DNA of 64,000 bases from Bacteroidales bacterium (lineage in GTDB: Bacteria; Bacteroidota; Bacteroidia; Bacteroidales; Tenuifilaceae), in assembly GCA_016931855.1 (NCBI GenBank), contig JAFGDZ010000068.1:209421-273420 (forward strand), in the 5' to 3' direction. The translations under genes were made by a program, and so were the position numbers. Numbering within the stretch: the stretch's first letter is position 1; each line of letters opens with the position of its first letter. The notes beneath the pieces were generated by a model, which saw nothing but the letters and a program-made list of their open reading frames with translations, was not told the origin of the DNA and did not search any database. Positions 1 through 8,030 of the stretch are shown here, piece by piece.

Positions 1-48
1 AAATACACATGGAAAGAGATGTGGAAATGGATACGCTATAGCAACTAA
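1..48 (+). CDS. 3' end of an unidentified CDS (partial)
   Basis: The first reading frame is open from the left edge and ends at a TAA at 46-48. It gives 15 residues rich in Trp and Lys (KYTWKEMWKWIRYSN). A strong intrinsic terminator follows 28 bases later, which supports this being a real gene end. Too little remains to identify the protein. Confidence 0.4.
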   Translation, partial: KYTWKEMWKWIRYSN

Positions 49-76
49 AGCTACTATATTAGCAGCACAAAACTTA

Positions 77-104
77 GGGGTTCGGATTTTCCGAGCCCCT
101 TTTT
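77..104 (+). terminator. Rho-independent terminator
   Basis: A 9-bp stem GGGGTTCGG / CCGAGCCCC (one G-T pair) around an ATTTT loop is followed by a T-run. It closes the gene entering from the left edge and lies just before the HD-domain gene. Confidence 0.85.
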
Positions 105-117
105 AATGCCCTATACC

Positions 118-774
118 ATGAACCATCAGGAGGTAGTTAGTAGAACCGCAGCACACGTAAAATCGCTTTGCGAAACAGATAGCACTGGTCACGACTGGTG
201 GCACATTTACCGTGTTTGGCAAACCGCAAAATCGCTTGCAGAAGCAGAGAGAGCCAACCTTTTCCTTGTGGAAATGGCGGCACTTTTACACGACACCGAC
301 GACTGGAAACTTGCCCCCAACACCAATATAGAAACCATGCTACCCAATGCTAGCGGGTGGCTAGAGAGCATCAACCTATCGGAAATGCTACAACACGAGG
401 TACTACATATAATTAAGCAGGTATCGTTCAAAGGTGCTGGTGTAGAAACACCAACTACATCTGTTGAAGCCGCTGTGGTGCAGGATGCCGACCGCCTTGA
501 CGCCATTGGCGCCATAGGCATTGCCCGCGCCTTTGCGTATGGCGGGGCAAAAAGCAGGCTGCTGTTCAACCCCGAAGGCCAACCCACCATGCACCAATCG
601 TTTGATGAGTACAAGCAATCCAACGGCGATACCATAAGCCACTTCTACGAAAAGTTACTCCTTTTAAAAGATAGGATGAATACCCCAACCGCGAAGCAAC
701 TTGCGCAGCAGCGCCATAAATTCATGGAGCAATTCCTAGAGCATTTTTACGGGGAATGGGGAGCCAAAAGGTAA
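118..774 (+). CDS. HD-domain phosphohydrolase (YedJ-like)
   Basis: Small soluble metal-dependent phosphohydrolase of the HD superfamily, 218 residues, with no membrane segment or signal peptide. Visible metal ligands are an early His in GHDWWH (about residue 25), the doublet in ALLHDTDD (about 58-59) and a downstream Asp in VVQDADRLDAIGA (about 125), i.e. the H...HD...D signature. Proteins of this type act on nucleotide or related phosphates, but the substrate cannot be read from sequence. Start: an in-frame ATG at 106 lies on the T-run of the upstream terminator, so the ATG at 118 is preferred. It stands alone, with a 210-base gap before the next gene. Confidence 0.85.
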   Translation: MNHQEVVSRTAAHVKSLCETDSTGHDWWHIYRVWQTAKSLAEAERANLFLVEMAALLHDTDDWKLAPNTNIETMLPNASGWLESINLSEMLQHEVLHIIKQVSFKGAGVETPTTSVEAAVVQDADRLDAIGAIGIARAFAYGGAKSRLLFNPEGQPTMHQSFDEYKQSNGDTISHFYEKLLLLKDRMNTPTAKQLAQQRHKFMEQFLEHFYGEWGAKR

Positions 775-984
775 TTCAGTACTAGAACTAACCCCAAAGC
801 AAAACCCCAAACCCAAACAAAAAAACGCCCAACCATTAGGAATACTTCATTGAATTATTATATTTACCATTCAATGCCCATTAGTTAACAAAACATCACT
901 AACAGGGTTTACCCCCTATTAGAGGTTGCCTCCTAAAAGAGATGTTAACCAACAGCAGTAAATTACCTGTATAAAATTACCCCC

Positions 985-1920
985 ATGAACATTGCCATTA
1001 TCGACCTTGGAACAAACACCTTTAATCTGCTAGTAGCAGAAACAAAGGGTAACGGCAGTTACGAGATTATACACAGCGGTAAGCTAGGAGTAAAACTTGG
1101 AGAGGGAGGAATAAACAAAAAGCTTATTACCACCGAAGCGCAAGTCCGCGGGCTCGATGCCATCGCAAAGCACATGGAAACAGCAGCATCGTTCGATGCC
1201 GAACGCGTTTTTGCCTTTGCCACATCGGCAACCCGTAACGCCGACAACGGGAAGGAGTTTGTACAGGAAATTTACAACCGATTTGGGCTACAGGTTAACG
1301 TTATTGATGGCAGCCAGGAAGCCGAGCTAATATACTACGGAGTTCGCCAAGCCTTTGAGCTAGCCGACGAGAAAACCCTTATACTCGATATCGGCGGAGG
1401 CAGCAATGAGCTCATTATTGCCGATACAAACAAGCACTACTGGCTAAAGAGCTTCGACTTAGGAATATCAAGACTACTACAGCTATTCAACCCATCGGAT
1501 CCAATAACCATAGAGGAGATCTCGCACGTTGAGGACTACCTTGAAACAGCGTTGCAACCACTATTTAAGGCCTGCGAGCTATACAGCCCAACTAGGCTAA
1601 TTGGTAGTTCGGGCTCATTCGACACCTACAGGAGCATACTGGCACAACGGGGAAAGATAAATGTAAACGGACAAGCTAGCGTTGAGCTGCCCTTTGACAG
1701 CTACCTTGAGCTGCACAGAGAGCTGGTACACTCAACCCGCGAGCAGCGCACCAAAATTCCCGGACTTGAACCACTAAGGGTTGAAATGATTGTGCTGGCC
1801 ACCATATTCACACGGTTTATTCTAAAAAGAACTGGCATACACCAAATGCACCAATCAACCTACGCGCTAAAGGAAGGCGCCATTTGGAAGATGATTCACC
1901 ACAACGGATTTAGCAACTAA
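985..1920 (+). CDS. Ppx/GppA family phosphatase (exopolyphosphatase-like)
   Basis: Member of the ASKHA fold Ppx/GppA family, which hydrolyses terminal phosphates of polyphosphate or the gamma-type phosphate of pppGpp. The N-terminal phosphate-1 motif IDLGTNTFNLLVAE (residues 6-19) and the phosphate-2 loop LDIGGGSNELIIA (about 134-146) are intact. At 311 residues it has only the two catalytic domains and lacks the C-terminal HD-like and helical domains of the roughly 500-residue E. coli Ppx and GppA, as is common in Bacteroidota. Cytoplasmic. The next gene, a response regulator, follows after 36 bases on the same strand, so co-transcription is plausible. Polyphosphatase and pppGpp phosphatase activity cannot be separated here. 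Confidence 0.9.
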   Translation: MNIAIIDLGTNTFNLLVAETKGNGSYEIIHSGKLGVKLGEGGINKKLITTEAQVRGLDAIAKHMETAASFDAERVFAFATSATRNADNGKEFVQEIYNRFGLQVNVIDGSQEAELIYYGVRQAFELADEKTLILDIGGGSNELIIADTNKHYWLKSFDLGISRLLQLFNPSDPITIEEISHVEDYLETALQPLFKACELYSPTRLIGSSGSFDTYRSILAQRGKINVNGQASVELPFDSYLELHRELVHSTREQRTKIPGLEPLRVEMIVLATIFTRFILKRTGIHQMHQSTYALKEGAIWKMIHHNGFSN

Positions 1921-1956
1921 CAAGGTTAAAGCAACCAGCATCAAAACAAGCACAAA

Positions 1957-3123
1957 ATGGCCAAAATTTTAGTTATTGACGACGAGAGGAGCATCCGCAA
2001 TACCCTCATTGATATTTTGGGATACGAGAACCACGAAGTGGAAGCATGCGAGGATGGCATTACTGGCTTAGAGTGCTTTAAGAACGGCAGCTTTGACATT
2101 GTTCTGTGTGACATAAAGATGCCCCAAATGGATGGCATTGAGGTACTGGAAAAGCTGCAGGAGCATTCGGCCGAAACGCCTGTTGTAATGATATCGGGGC
2201 ACGGCAATATCGATACCGCCGTTGAGGCCATAAAAAAGGGCGCCTTCGATTTTATTGAGAAACCCCTAGATCTGAACCGCCTGCTAATAACCATACGCAA
2301 CGCCACCGATAAGAATCACCTTATTAAGGAAACCCGCACATTAAAGCGCAAGGTTAACAAAACCTACGATATTGTGGGCGAATCGGGAGCCATTACCAAG
2401 GTAAAGGACATGATAGACAGGGTTGCCCCTACCGAGGCACGCGTGCTTGTTACCGGCTCCAACGGCACAGGTAAAGAACTAGTAGCCCGCTGGTTACACG
2501 AGAAGAGCAACCGCGCCGACATGCCTTTTGTTGAGGTAAACTGCGCCGCAATCCCATCGGAGCTAATAGAGAGCGAGCTGTTTGGGCACGAAAAGGGCGC
2601 TTTTACATCGGCCATTAAGCAGCGCAAGGGCAAGTTTGAGCAAGCCGATGGCGGCACGCTTTTCCTTGATGAGATTGGCGATATGAGCCTAAGCGCCCAA
2701 GCAAAGGTTCTTAGAGCCCTTCAGGAGAACAAAATATCGAGAGTTGGTAGCGATAAGGACATAAGCGTAAATGTACGCATTGTGGCAGCCACCAACAAAA
2801 ACCTCCAAAAGGAGATTGAAAACGGAAACTTCCGCGAAGACCTTTACCACAGGCTAAGCGTAATAATAATCCAGGTACCTAGCCTAAACGATAGAATTGA
2901 GGATGTACCCCTACTTGCATCGCACTTTATTGAGCTAATATGCGCAGAGTACGGCACCCAGCCCAAGGCCATAACAGATGGCGCCATAAACGCGCTTAAG
3001 GGAATTAACTGGACAGGCAACATAAGGGAGTTCCGCAATGTAATTGAACGGCTTATCATTCTCTGCGACAAGGAGATTACGGAGGAGGACATTTCAGCCT
3101 TTGCCCAACCCATTTTTAAATAG
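1957..3123 (+). CDS. Sigma-54-type response regulator lacking a DNA-binding domain
   Basis: NtrC-like response regulator. Residues 1-120 form a receiver domain with acidic pocket D8-D9, phosphoacceptor D52 (in LCDIKMPQMDG) and Lys in FIEKPLDL. Residues about 140-370 form an AAA+ sigma-54 activator domain with Walker A GSNGTGKE, Walker B TLFLDEIGDM and an arginine-finger region. The sigma-54 contact loop reads GAFTSA instead of the canonical GAFTGA. The protein ends at residue 388 directly after the AAA+ lid (FAQPIFK), so the C-terminal Fis-type helix-turn-helix is absent. No kinase gene is adjacent. It probably works from solution without specific enhancer binding, as for FleT/CtrC-type regulators; that is inference. 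Confidence 0.92.
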   Translation: MAKILVIDDERSIRNTLIDILGYENHEVEACEDGITGLECFKNGSFDIVLCDIKMPQMDGIEVLEKLQEHSAETPVVMISGHGNIDTAVEAIKKGAFDFIEKPLDLNRLLITIRNATDKNHLIKETRTLKRKVNKTYDIVGESGAITKVKDMIDRVAPTEARVLVTGSNGTGKELVARWLHEKSNRADMPFVEVNCAAIPSELIESELFGHEKGAFTSAIKQRKGKFEQADGGTLFLDEIGDMSLSAQAKVLRALQENKISRVGSDKDISVNVRIVAATNKNLQKEIENGNFREDLYHRLSVIIIQVPSLNDRIEDVPLLASHFIELICAEYGTQPKAITDGAINALKGINWTGNIREFRNVIERLIILCDKEITEEDISAFAQPIFK

Positions 3124-3149
3124 AAAAAGCCCCTTACAAGGGGCTTTTT
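3124..3149. terminator. Bidirectional terminator between convergent genes
   Basis: Perfect 10-bp stem AAAAAGCCCC / GGGGCTTTTT with loop TTACAA. It has an A-run on one side and a T-run on the other, so it can serve both the response regulator and the convergent hydrolase gene, whose stop codon it abuts. Confidence 0.9.
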
Positions 3150-3725
3150 CTACTCCATGGCGCTAACAAGTTCCTGCGTGCTCACAATATTTGCATAGCC
3201 CTTTAGCGTGGCCAAGGTTGACGCATGAACCATTGATGCAGCCACCTCAACGGCATTCCATTTTACCTTTTTTGTAGCGCAAGCATCGTGAACTAGGGTA
3301 ACTGCATATCCATAATCGGCCGCAGCACGCACAGCAGCTTCAACGCACATATGCGTTTGCATACCACAAATAATAACGCGCTTAACATCTAACGAGTCTA
3401 AACAACATTTTAGTTCAGTACCAACAAATGCATTTACCTGCGATTTTGCAAAAACCTGTTCGCCACCAGCAGGAGCAACAAGTGGATGAATGTTTCCCCC
3501 TGGCTCAAACTTATGCTTAATGTGTATAACAGGAATCCCCTTACTACGGCATGCGGCTATAAGCGCAGCGGCATTCTGTGCGGCGGGTATTGGGTCCACC
3601 AGTTCCGAGGCTCCCCCTTCAAAATAAAATTCCTGAATATCAACAACAAGTAAAGCGCTCTCCTGTGCAGCTACAAAAAGCGAACAAAGGGAAAGCGCTA
3701 ACACAAATAGTATCTTCATTTTCAT
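3150..3725 (-). CDS. Exported isochorismatase-like cysteine hydrolase
   Basis: 191 residues. An N-terminal signal peptide (basic MKMK, hydrophobic LFVLALSLCSLFVAA, cut before QES) precedes an isochorismatase-fold domain. The catalytic triad is visible as Asp in LLVVDIQEFY, Lys in VFAKSQVNAF and Cys in GMQTHMCVEA. The family includes nicotinamidases, isochorismatases and N-carbamoyl amidases; most are cytoplasmic, so the leader is unusual. Two start codons (3725 and 3719) both keep the signal peptide. Convergent with the response regulator across a shared terminator. Substrate unknown; a periplasmic amide or ether hydrolase is the most that can be said. Confidence 0.85.
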   Translation of the reverse strand: MKMKILFVLALSLCSLFVAAQESALLVVDIQEFYFEGGASELVDPIPAAQNAAALIAACRSKGIPVIHIKHKFEPGGNIHPLVAPAGGEQVFAKSQVNAFVGTELKCCLDSLDVKRVIICGMQTHMCVEAAVRAAADYGYAVTLVHDACATKKVKWNAVEVAASMVHASTLATLKGYANIVSTQELVSAME

Positions 3726-3862
3726 ACAGATTATTATACCAAACTGGGCACCTAATAACCTGCAATTTAAGTCATTTAGAGATACAGCAAACTAAAACGG
3801 AAAGGAAATAGCATTACCGTGCAGCTAAAGTGAGCAATTAGCACTAAACGCAAACATCCCAA

Positions 3863-4099
3863 TTAGTTTTTAAAGAAGAAGCATGCACGCGAGCGAATCA
3901 GGTTCTCGTCAGATTGCTCCTCAAGGAGTTTTATATCAATTTGCTGAACAAACAAATCGTAAAAGGAAAGGAACTGCTGATTTTTTTTACGCGTTTGTAA
4001 CATATAAAAGAATACCACATCCTTATAAAAGAAGTTAGGATTATGCGCCAAATACCAATCTCCCACCAAATTAACAACAGACTTTGTGCTACGCATCAT
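3863..4099 (-). CDS. Small hypothetical protein
   Basis: A 78-residue frame with ordinary, aromatic-rich protein composition (for example DWYLAHNPNFFYKD) and a charged C-terminal half (LLEEQSDENLIRS). No family recognised, no signal peptide or membrane segment. It starts MMRSTK and is preceded, about 20 bases upstream of its ATG, by a perfect inverted repeat that could be an operator. It could also be a remnant of a larger gene. Moderate to low confidence that it is translated. Confidence 0.4.
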   Translation of the reverse strand: MMRSTKSVVNLVGDWYLAHNPNFFYKDVVFFYMLQTRKKNQQFLSFYDLFVQQIDIKLLEEQSDENLIRSRACFFFKN

Positions 4100-4118
4100 G
4101 GGTTTTAATGTTTATTTT

Positions 4119-4138
4119 TACATACACTAAGGTATGTA
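4119..4138. promoter_or_regulatory. Inverted repeat, possible operator
   Basis: Perfect 7-bp arms TACATAC and GTATGTA separated by six bases, in the upstream region of the small hypothetical gene. There is no T-run, so it is not a terminator. Size and spacing fit a dimeric repressor site, but no cognate regulator is visible nearby. Confidence 0.4.
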
Positions 4139-4270
4139 TTAATCTACTTAAAACCAACACATAAGCATCGGCATTAGGTGATTTGAATCATTCCAGACGC
4201 GAATAACCATCACCAGAAACCGCTTTGCAGAACGATGCCTTTTAAATACATCCAGCGCTATACCAAAAAG

Positions 4271-4303
4271 AAAAGCCCTTAGCTGTTAAGCTAAGGGCTT
4301 TTT
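4271..4303 (-). terminator. Terminator of tRNA-His
   Basis: Perfect 13-bp stem AAAAGCCCTTAGC / GCTAAGGGCTTTT with a 6-base loop. On the minus strand it is followed by a T-rich tract, and it begins 5 bases after the tRNA 3' end. Confidence 0.92.
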
Positions 4304-4307
4304 GCTG

Positions 4308-4382
4308 GGTGGAAGATGGGGCTCGAACCCACGACCTTCGGAACCACAATCCGACGCTCTAACCTGCTGAGCTACATCCACC
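4308..4382 (-). tRNA. tRNA-His (anticodon GTG)
   Basis: Minus-strand cloverleaf of 75 bases. It has the D-arm TAGCTCAGCAGGTTAGAGC, an anticodon arm with GTG in loop ATTGTGGTT, and a T-loop TTCGAGC closed by GTGGG/CCCAT. An extra 5' G opposite C73 is present, the identity element of tRNA-His. The CCA tail is not encoded. Position 6-67 of the acceptor stem is a T-T mismatch. The terminator follows immediately, so it is a single-gene transcript. Confidence 0.96.
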
Positions 4383-4395
4383 GTTTTTGCGAGTG

Positions 4396-4403
4396 CAAAT
4401 GTA
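4396..4403 (-). promoter_or_regulatory. Bacteroidota -7 box for tRNA-His
   Basis: On the minus strand the bases read TACATTTG, an exact match to the TAnnTTTG element of the Bacteroidota primary sigma factor, 13 bases upstream of the tRNA 5' end. Confidence 0.7.
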
Positions 4404-4588
4404 ATAGTTATTTCTATATAGACAATACAGACATGCACATTTCCTTTCCTTTTTCTAAAAAAAATCACACACAGGAATAAAGAGTTACTACAAAAGCAAC
4501 AAAACACACTGTTAATCTTCACAATAGACAAACATAAGGGTTACGCCCTTTCAACAAGCAAGTTTTTTGTAAATTGCAGCAAAAAAAG

Positions 4589-5896
4589 ATGCCTCAACTT
4601 TTTTCCGTTAGCAGAACCTTTGCGTTACAGCTATTTCAGGCAATAAGGTTTTTATCGCTAATAGGTATAAGTATTTTTCTATCAAAATCGGGACTCTCGC
4701 AAGAAGAAATTGGCTCCTACGAAACGGTTCTATTTGTAGCAGGGCTACTCTCCTTCTTTTGGGTATCGGGACTAACCCAGGCAATGCTTGCATCAACAGC
4801 ACCAAGGGTAAAAGATAAAGGCTCCGAAATATTTAACACCTTCATTGTCCTCTCTACGTTCACATTAGCAACCGTAGCAACAGGCTATCTCTTAAAAAGC
4901 AGCATTACCGCACTTAAAGGTACATCAAACTTAGAACACTTAACATTAACCCTTCTGTACTTAGCGCTAAGCGCACCCGCAAACCTTGCGGAGTACATAT
5001 ATCTTATAAAAAATAAACCTAGGAGCATAGTAGCCTACGGCTCCATAGTTTGGGGCGCGCAGCTCCTTGCGGTAATTGCCGCAGTGCATTTGGGGCACGG
5101 CTTAGCTGGGGCAATCTATGCGCTTATTGCATCGGCAGGAATAAAGCTAATATGGACAGTTGCGCTTGTGGTAAAGCACTCGGAGCTTAAGCTAAACATC
5201 AAATTCATAAGGGAGTTCCTATTACTGGGAATTCCACTGGTTGGGAAAATACTTATAAGTGGCTCGGCATCGTACATAGATGGATTAATTATTACCTCTC
5301 AATTTAGCCTTAGCGCCTTTGCTACATTCCGATTTGGCGCCAGGGAATTTCCGCTAACCACGCTACTATCAAACGGGCTCAGCAATGCCATGATCCCCGA
5401 CCTTGCATCGCCAAGCAATTTTGCAAAAGCCCTTATCAACCTAAAAAAGCGCACGCTAAGGCTTATGCATGTGCTGTACCCCATAACCATTGTGTCGTTA
5501 CTTGTGGCACCACCACTATTCCCAATAGTTTTTAACCCCAGCTTTGCGGCAAGCGCCATTATTTTTAACACCTACCTACTTACCATAACCAGTAAGCTTA
5601 TTTTCCCCCAAACAGTAGCCATTGGGCTAAAGAAAACAAAGTGGCTGCTCTACATCTCCATTGCCGAACTAAGTATAAACGTATCTCTTAGCCTAGCTCT
5701 AATACCACCTTTTGGGCTAAACGGAGTAGCAATTGCAACGGTAATTGCATTTTGGTTTGAGAAAGCACTAATTGCATTATATCTTTACCGCGCACTAAAC
5801 ATAGCACCGCAAAGCTACATCCCGCTAAAGGAGTACTTTATTTACAGCACATTGCTATTGCTAACGTTTGCTATATCTACAGTAATATGGTTTTAA
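4589..5896 (+). CDS. Wzx/MATE-like polysaccharide flippase
   Basis: About 435 residues with roughly 12 predicted hydrophobic segments spread over the whole length, the pattern of the polysaccharide biosynthesis (Wzx/MurJ/MATE) exporter superfamily. Such proteins flip undecaprenyl-linked oligosaccharides or lipid intermediates across the inner membrane. The frame extends upstream to a TTG at 4574, but the ATG at 4589 (MPQLFSVSRTF) is preferred because the TTG overlaps an AT-rich promoter-like stretch (TTTTTTGTAAATTGC). No glycosyltransferase cluster is adjacent, so the cargo is unknown. The next gene, the DNA alkylation repair protein, starts 12 bases downstream and may share the transcript. 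Confidence 0.82.
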   Translation: MPQLFSVSRTFALQLFQAIRFLSLIGISIFLSKSGLSQEEIGSYETVLFVAGLLSFFWVSGLTQAMLASTAPRVKDKGSEIFNTFIVLSTFTLATVATGYLLKSSITALKGTSNLEHLTLTLLYLALSAPANLAEYIYLIKNKPRSIVAYGSIVWGAQLLAVIAAVHLGHGLAGAIYALIASAGIKLIWTVALVVKHSELKLNIKFIREFLLLGIPLVGKILISGSASYIDGLIITSQFSLSAFATFRFGAREFPLTTLLSNGLSNAMIPDLASPSNFAKALINLKKRTLRLMHVLYPITIVSLLVAPPLFPIVFNPSFAASAIIFNTYLLTITSKLIFPQTVAIGLKKTKWLLYISIAELSINVSLSLALIPPFGLNGVAIATVIAFWFEKALIALYLYRALNIAPQSYIPLKEYFIYSTLLLLTFAISTVIWF

Positions 5897-5908
5897 ACTG
5901 TTAACAGG

Positions 5909-6571
5909 ATGACAACGCAAGAAAAGGTTTTTGATATAATTGGCCGTATTAGGCGCTTAATGAATGGTGATGTTGCCACCACGCTACGCCAATTGGGAAT
6001 AACATACAAGGTAACATACGGCCTAACCGTTCCCCAAATGCGGGAAATAGCCAGCAACTACGTTGGCGATCACGAGTTAGCCCTCGCTCTTTTTAACCAA
6101 GATATTCGCGAGTGCAAGCTCATTGCCTCTATGGTTGACGACCCCAAGCAGGTTACCGGCGAGCAAATAGACCAATGGGCCGAAGAGTTTACCAACACCG
6201 AGATTATTGAGCAGGTATGCTCAAACCTGCTTTGGGCTACCGAGTACGCCCTTTCGCGGAGCATTGAGTGGTGCCTAAACGACAACGAGCAGCTAAACAA
6301 GGCAGGCCTTACTATTGCAGGCAAACGAGCCACCGACAAATCCATTAAGGATAGCATTTTTGAACCATACCTTGGCACCATTGAAAGCATTGCCGAAAGA
6401 GGAACCGACGCAACCCGTAGCGCCTGCGCCTTTGCCCTAAGGCAAATAGGACTAAGAAGCGATGCGCTTAGAGCTAAAGTTATTGAAACCGCCGAGAGGC
6501 TAACCCAGCTTAACAACGAAAGCGCAGGTTGGATTGGCAGCCAAATACTATTTGAGTTCACCCAGGAGTAA
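5909..6571 (+). CDS. DNA alkylation repair protein (AlkD-like HEAT repeats)
   Basis: 220 residues, all-helical with tandem HEAT-like repeats, matching the AlkC/AlkD DNA glycosylase superfamily that removes positively charged alkylated bases such as 3-methyladenine and 7-methylguanine. Typical stretches include GLTVPQMREIAS near residue 42, FNQDIRECKLIASMV near 82, and ATEYALSRSIEWC near 130. In Bacteroidota this shorter family is commonly annotated as DNA alkylation repair enzyme. No signal peptide. It follows the flippase by 12 bases, with no functional link evident. Whether the catalytic Asp/Arg of AlkD are retained cannot be judged without an alignment. Confidence 0.85.
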   Translation: MTTQEKVFDIIGRIRRLMNGDVATTLRQLGITYKVTYGLTVPQMREIASNYVGDHELALALFNQDIRECKLIASMVDDPKQVTGEQIDQWAEEFTNTEIIEQVCSNLLWATEYALSRSIEWCLNDNEQLNKAGLTIAGKRATDKSIKDSIFEPYLGTIESIAERGTDATRSACAFALRQIGLRSDALRAKVIETAERLTQLNNESAGWIGSQILFEFTQE

Positions 6572-6653
6572 CTATTTCCGACTTTTTGTCACGCTCAACC
6601 ACAGGCATACATTTTGATAACAGCAAATCACAACTTATTATTCTTTTTTGATC

Positions 6654-7412
6654 ATGAGCCTAATGCAATCATCAAATCCTGCGCTAAGCGACAGGATTTT
6701 TTCCAAAAGCCTTTCTGACTCTAGCTCAGAAACCATGACCGTTCAGGGTACGGTAAATAAAACCCTGCTAATGCTTCTACTTGTTATTCTAGGTGCCGTT
6801 TACACCTGGAAGATTTTCTTTGAGAGCACAAACCCCTCTTCTGTTAACATGTGGATGCTTATTGGGGGTATTGGCGGATTCATCACCTCGCTAGTAATAA
6901 TTTTCAAACCAAAAACATCGGCCTACTTAGCACCAGTTTACTCAATACTACAAGGGCTTTTCCTTGGTGGAATATCGGCAGTATTTGCAGCCCAGTATGG
7001 CGGCCCAATTATAATGCAAGCCATTGCGCTAACCTTTGGAACCTTTTTGGTGATGCTAGCCGCATACAAAACTGGCGTAATAAAAGCCACCCAAAAGTTC
7101 CGCACTGGCGTTATTGCCGCAACAGGTGCCATTGCCCTTGTGTACTTTATAACCTGGATACTAAGCATGTTTGGCGTAAGCTCTATGGGCTACATTCATG
7201 GCAGCGGAACGGTAGGCATTGTAATTGGGTTTGTTGTAGTTATTGTTGCTGCGCTAAATCTTATTCTCGATTTCGATTTTATAGAGAAGGGTGCAGCAAT
7301 GGGCGCGCCTAAGCACATGGAGTGGTATGGAGCCTTTGGCTTAATGATTACCCTTGTATGGCTTTACATTGAAATCCTTAAGCTACTTGCCCGATTCGCA
7401 AAAAAGAACTAG
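6654..7412 (+). CDS. Bax inhibitor-1/YccA family membrane protein
   Basis: About 252 residues with a 40-residue hydrophilic N-terminus followed by seven hydrophobic segments, the layout of the BI-1/YccA (UPF0005) family. Recognisable family features are the FLGGISAVFAAQY segment and the C-terminal DFDFIEKGAAMGAPKHMEWY stretch, with acidic residues in the last two helices. Family members are inner-membrane proteins; YccA modulates FtsH proteolysis and BsYetJ is a pH-dependent calcium leak channel. ftsH lies 10 kb away, not linked. A TTG at 6648 is in frame, but the ATG at 6654 (MSLMQSS) is chosen. Confidence 0.9.
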   Translation: MSLMQSSNPALSDRIFSKSLSDSSSETMTVQGTVNKTLLMLLLVILGAVYTWKIFFESTNPSSVNMWMLIGGIGGFITSLVIIFKPKTSAYLAPVYSILQGLFLGGISAVFAAQYGGPIIMQAIALTFGTFLVMLAAYKTGVIKATQKFRTGVIAATGAIALVYFITWILSMFGVSSMGYIHGSGTVGIVIGFVVVIVAALNLILDFDFIEKGAAMGAPKHMEWYGAFGLMITLVWLYIEILKLLARFAKKN

Positions 7413-7441
7413 CCATTAGCATTAAAATTAACTTTATGCAT

Positions 7442-7473
7442 TTTGTTTATTTGCATAATAGTTAATACATTTG
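7442..7473 (+). promoter_or_regulatory. Bacteroidota promoter for rpmE2
   Basis: A TTTG at 7442-7445 and a TACATTTG at 7466-7473, separated by 20 bases, match the -33/-7 consensus (TTTG and TAnnTTTG). The coding start is 52 bases downstream. Confidence 0.75.
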
Positions 7474-7525
7474 CAAGCCAATTTTGAAAGTACCATTTTT
7501 GGAATAAGATAAACCAAGCAAAAAA

Positions 7526-7789
7526 ATGAAAAAGGGAATTCATCCAGAGAATTACCGACTGGTGGCATTCAAAGACATGTCAAACGAGCATGTATTTATC
7601 ACCAAATCGGCTGTAAACACCAAAGAAACCATTGAAGTTGACGGTGTTGAGTATCCTGTAATAAAGGTCGAAATTTCAAACACTTCGCACCCATTCTACA
7701 CAGGCAAAATGAAACTTGTTGACACTGCAGGTCGTGTAGATAAGTTCATGAACCGCTACAAAAAGCACATGGATAACAGAACCAAGTAA
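7526..7789 (+). CDS. rpmE2: 50S ribosomal protein L31 type B
   Basis: 87 residues. Opens MKKGIHPENYRLVAFKDMSN and contains the L31 core ISNTSHPFYTGK, followed by the conserved VDKFMNRYKKH near the C-terminus. It carries no cysteines, so it is the zinc-independent (C-) form, longer than zinc-binding L31. Component of the large ribosomal subunit bridging the central protuberance to the 30S head. Monocistronic between a clear promoter and a clear terminator. Confidence 0.97.
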   Translation: MKKGIHPENYRLVAFKDMSNEHVFITKSAVNTKETIEVDGVEYPVIKVEISNTSHPFYTGKMKLVDTAGRVDKFMNRYKKHMDNRTK

Positions 7790-7814
7790 TTCTCTGAATT
7801 ACTTTATAAGTTAC

Positions 7815-7841
7815 AAAAAGCCCCTTTCATGGGGCTTTTTT
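7815..7841. terminator. Terminator of rpmE2
   Basis: Stem AAAAAGCCCC / GGGGCTTTTT with loop TTTCAT and a continuing T-run, 25 bases after the rpmE2 stop. Confidence 0.9.
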
Positions 7842-7978
7842 GTTTTACAACAAATACAGCACTTCCCCATTACTCCCTTGCACCAACCATACGCTAACGT
7901 TACGCCAATACAGCAAAAAGGCACAAACCTTACCGCAACTATAATGCACTACTCCAACAATCTCAATTGCTAAAAAAT

Positions 7979-7986
7979 TATCTTTG
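7979..7986 (+). promoter_or_regulatory. -7 box upstream of the GlmU-like gene
   Basis: TATCTTTG is an exact TAnnTTTG match 45 bases before the start codon. No clear TTTG element is seen at the -33 position. Confidence 0.55.
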
Positions 7987-8030
7987 CACTTTAGCATAAG
8001 CAGAAAAAGGGAAAACCAAAATATTTAGCC

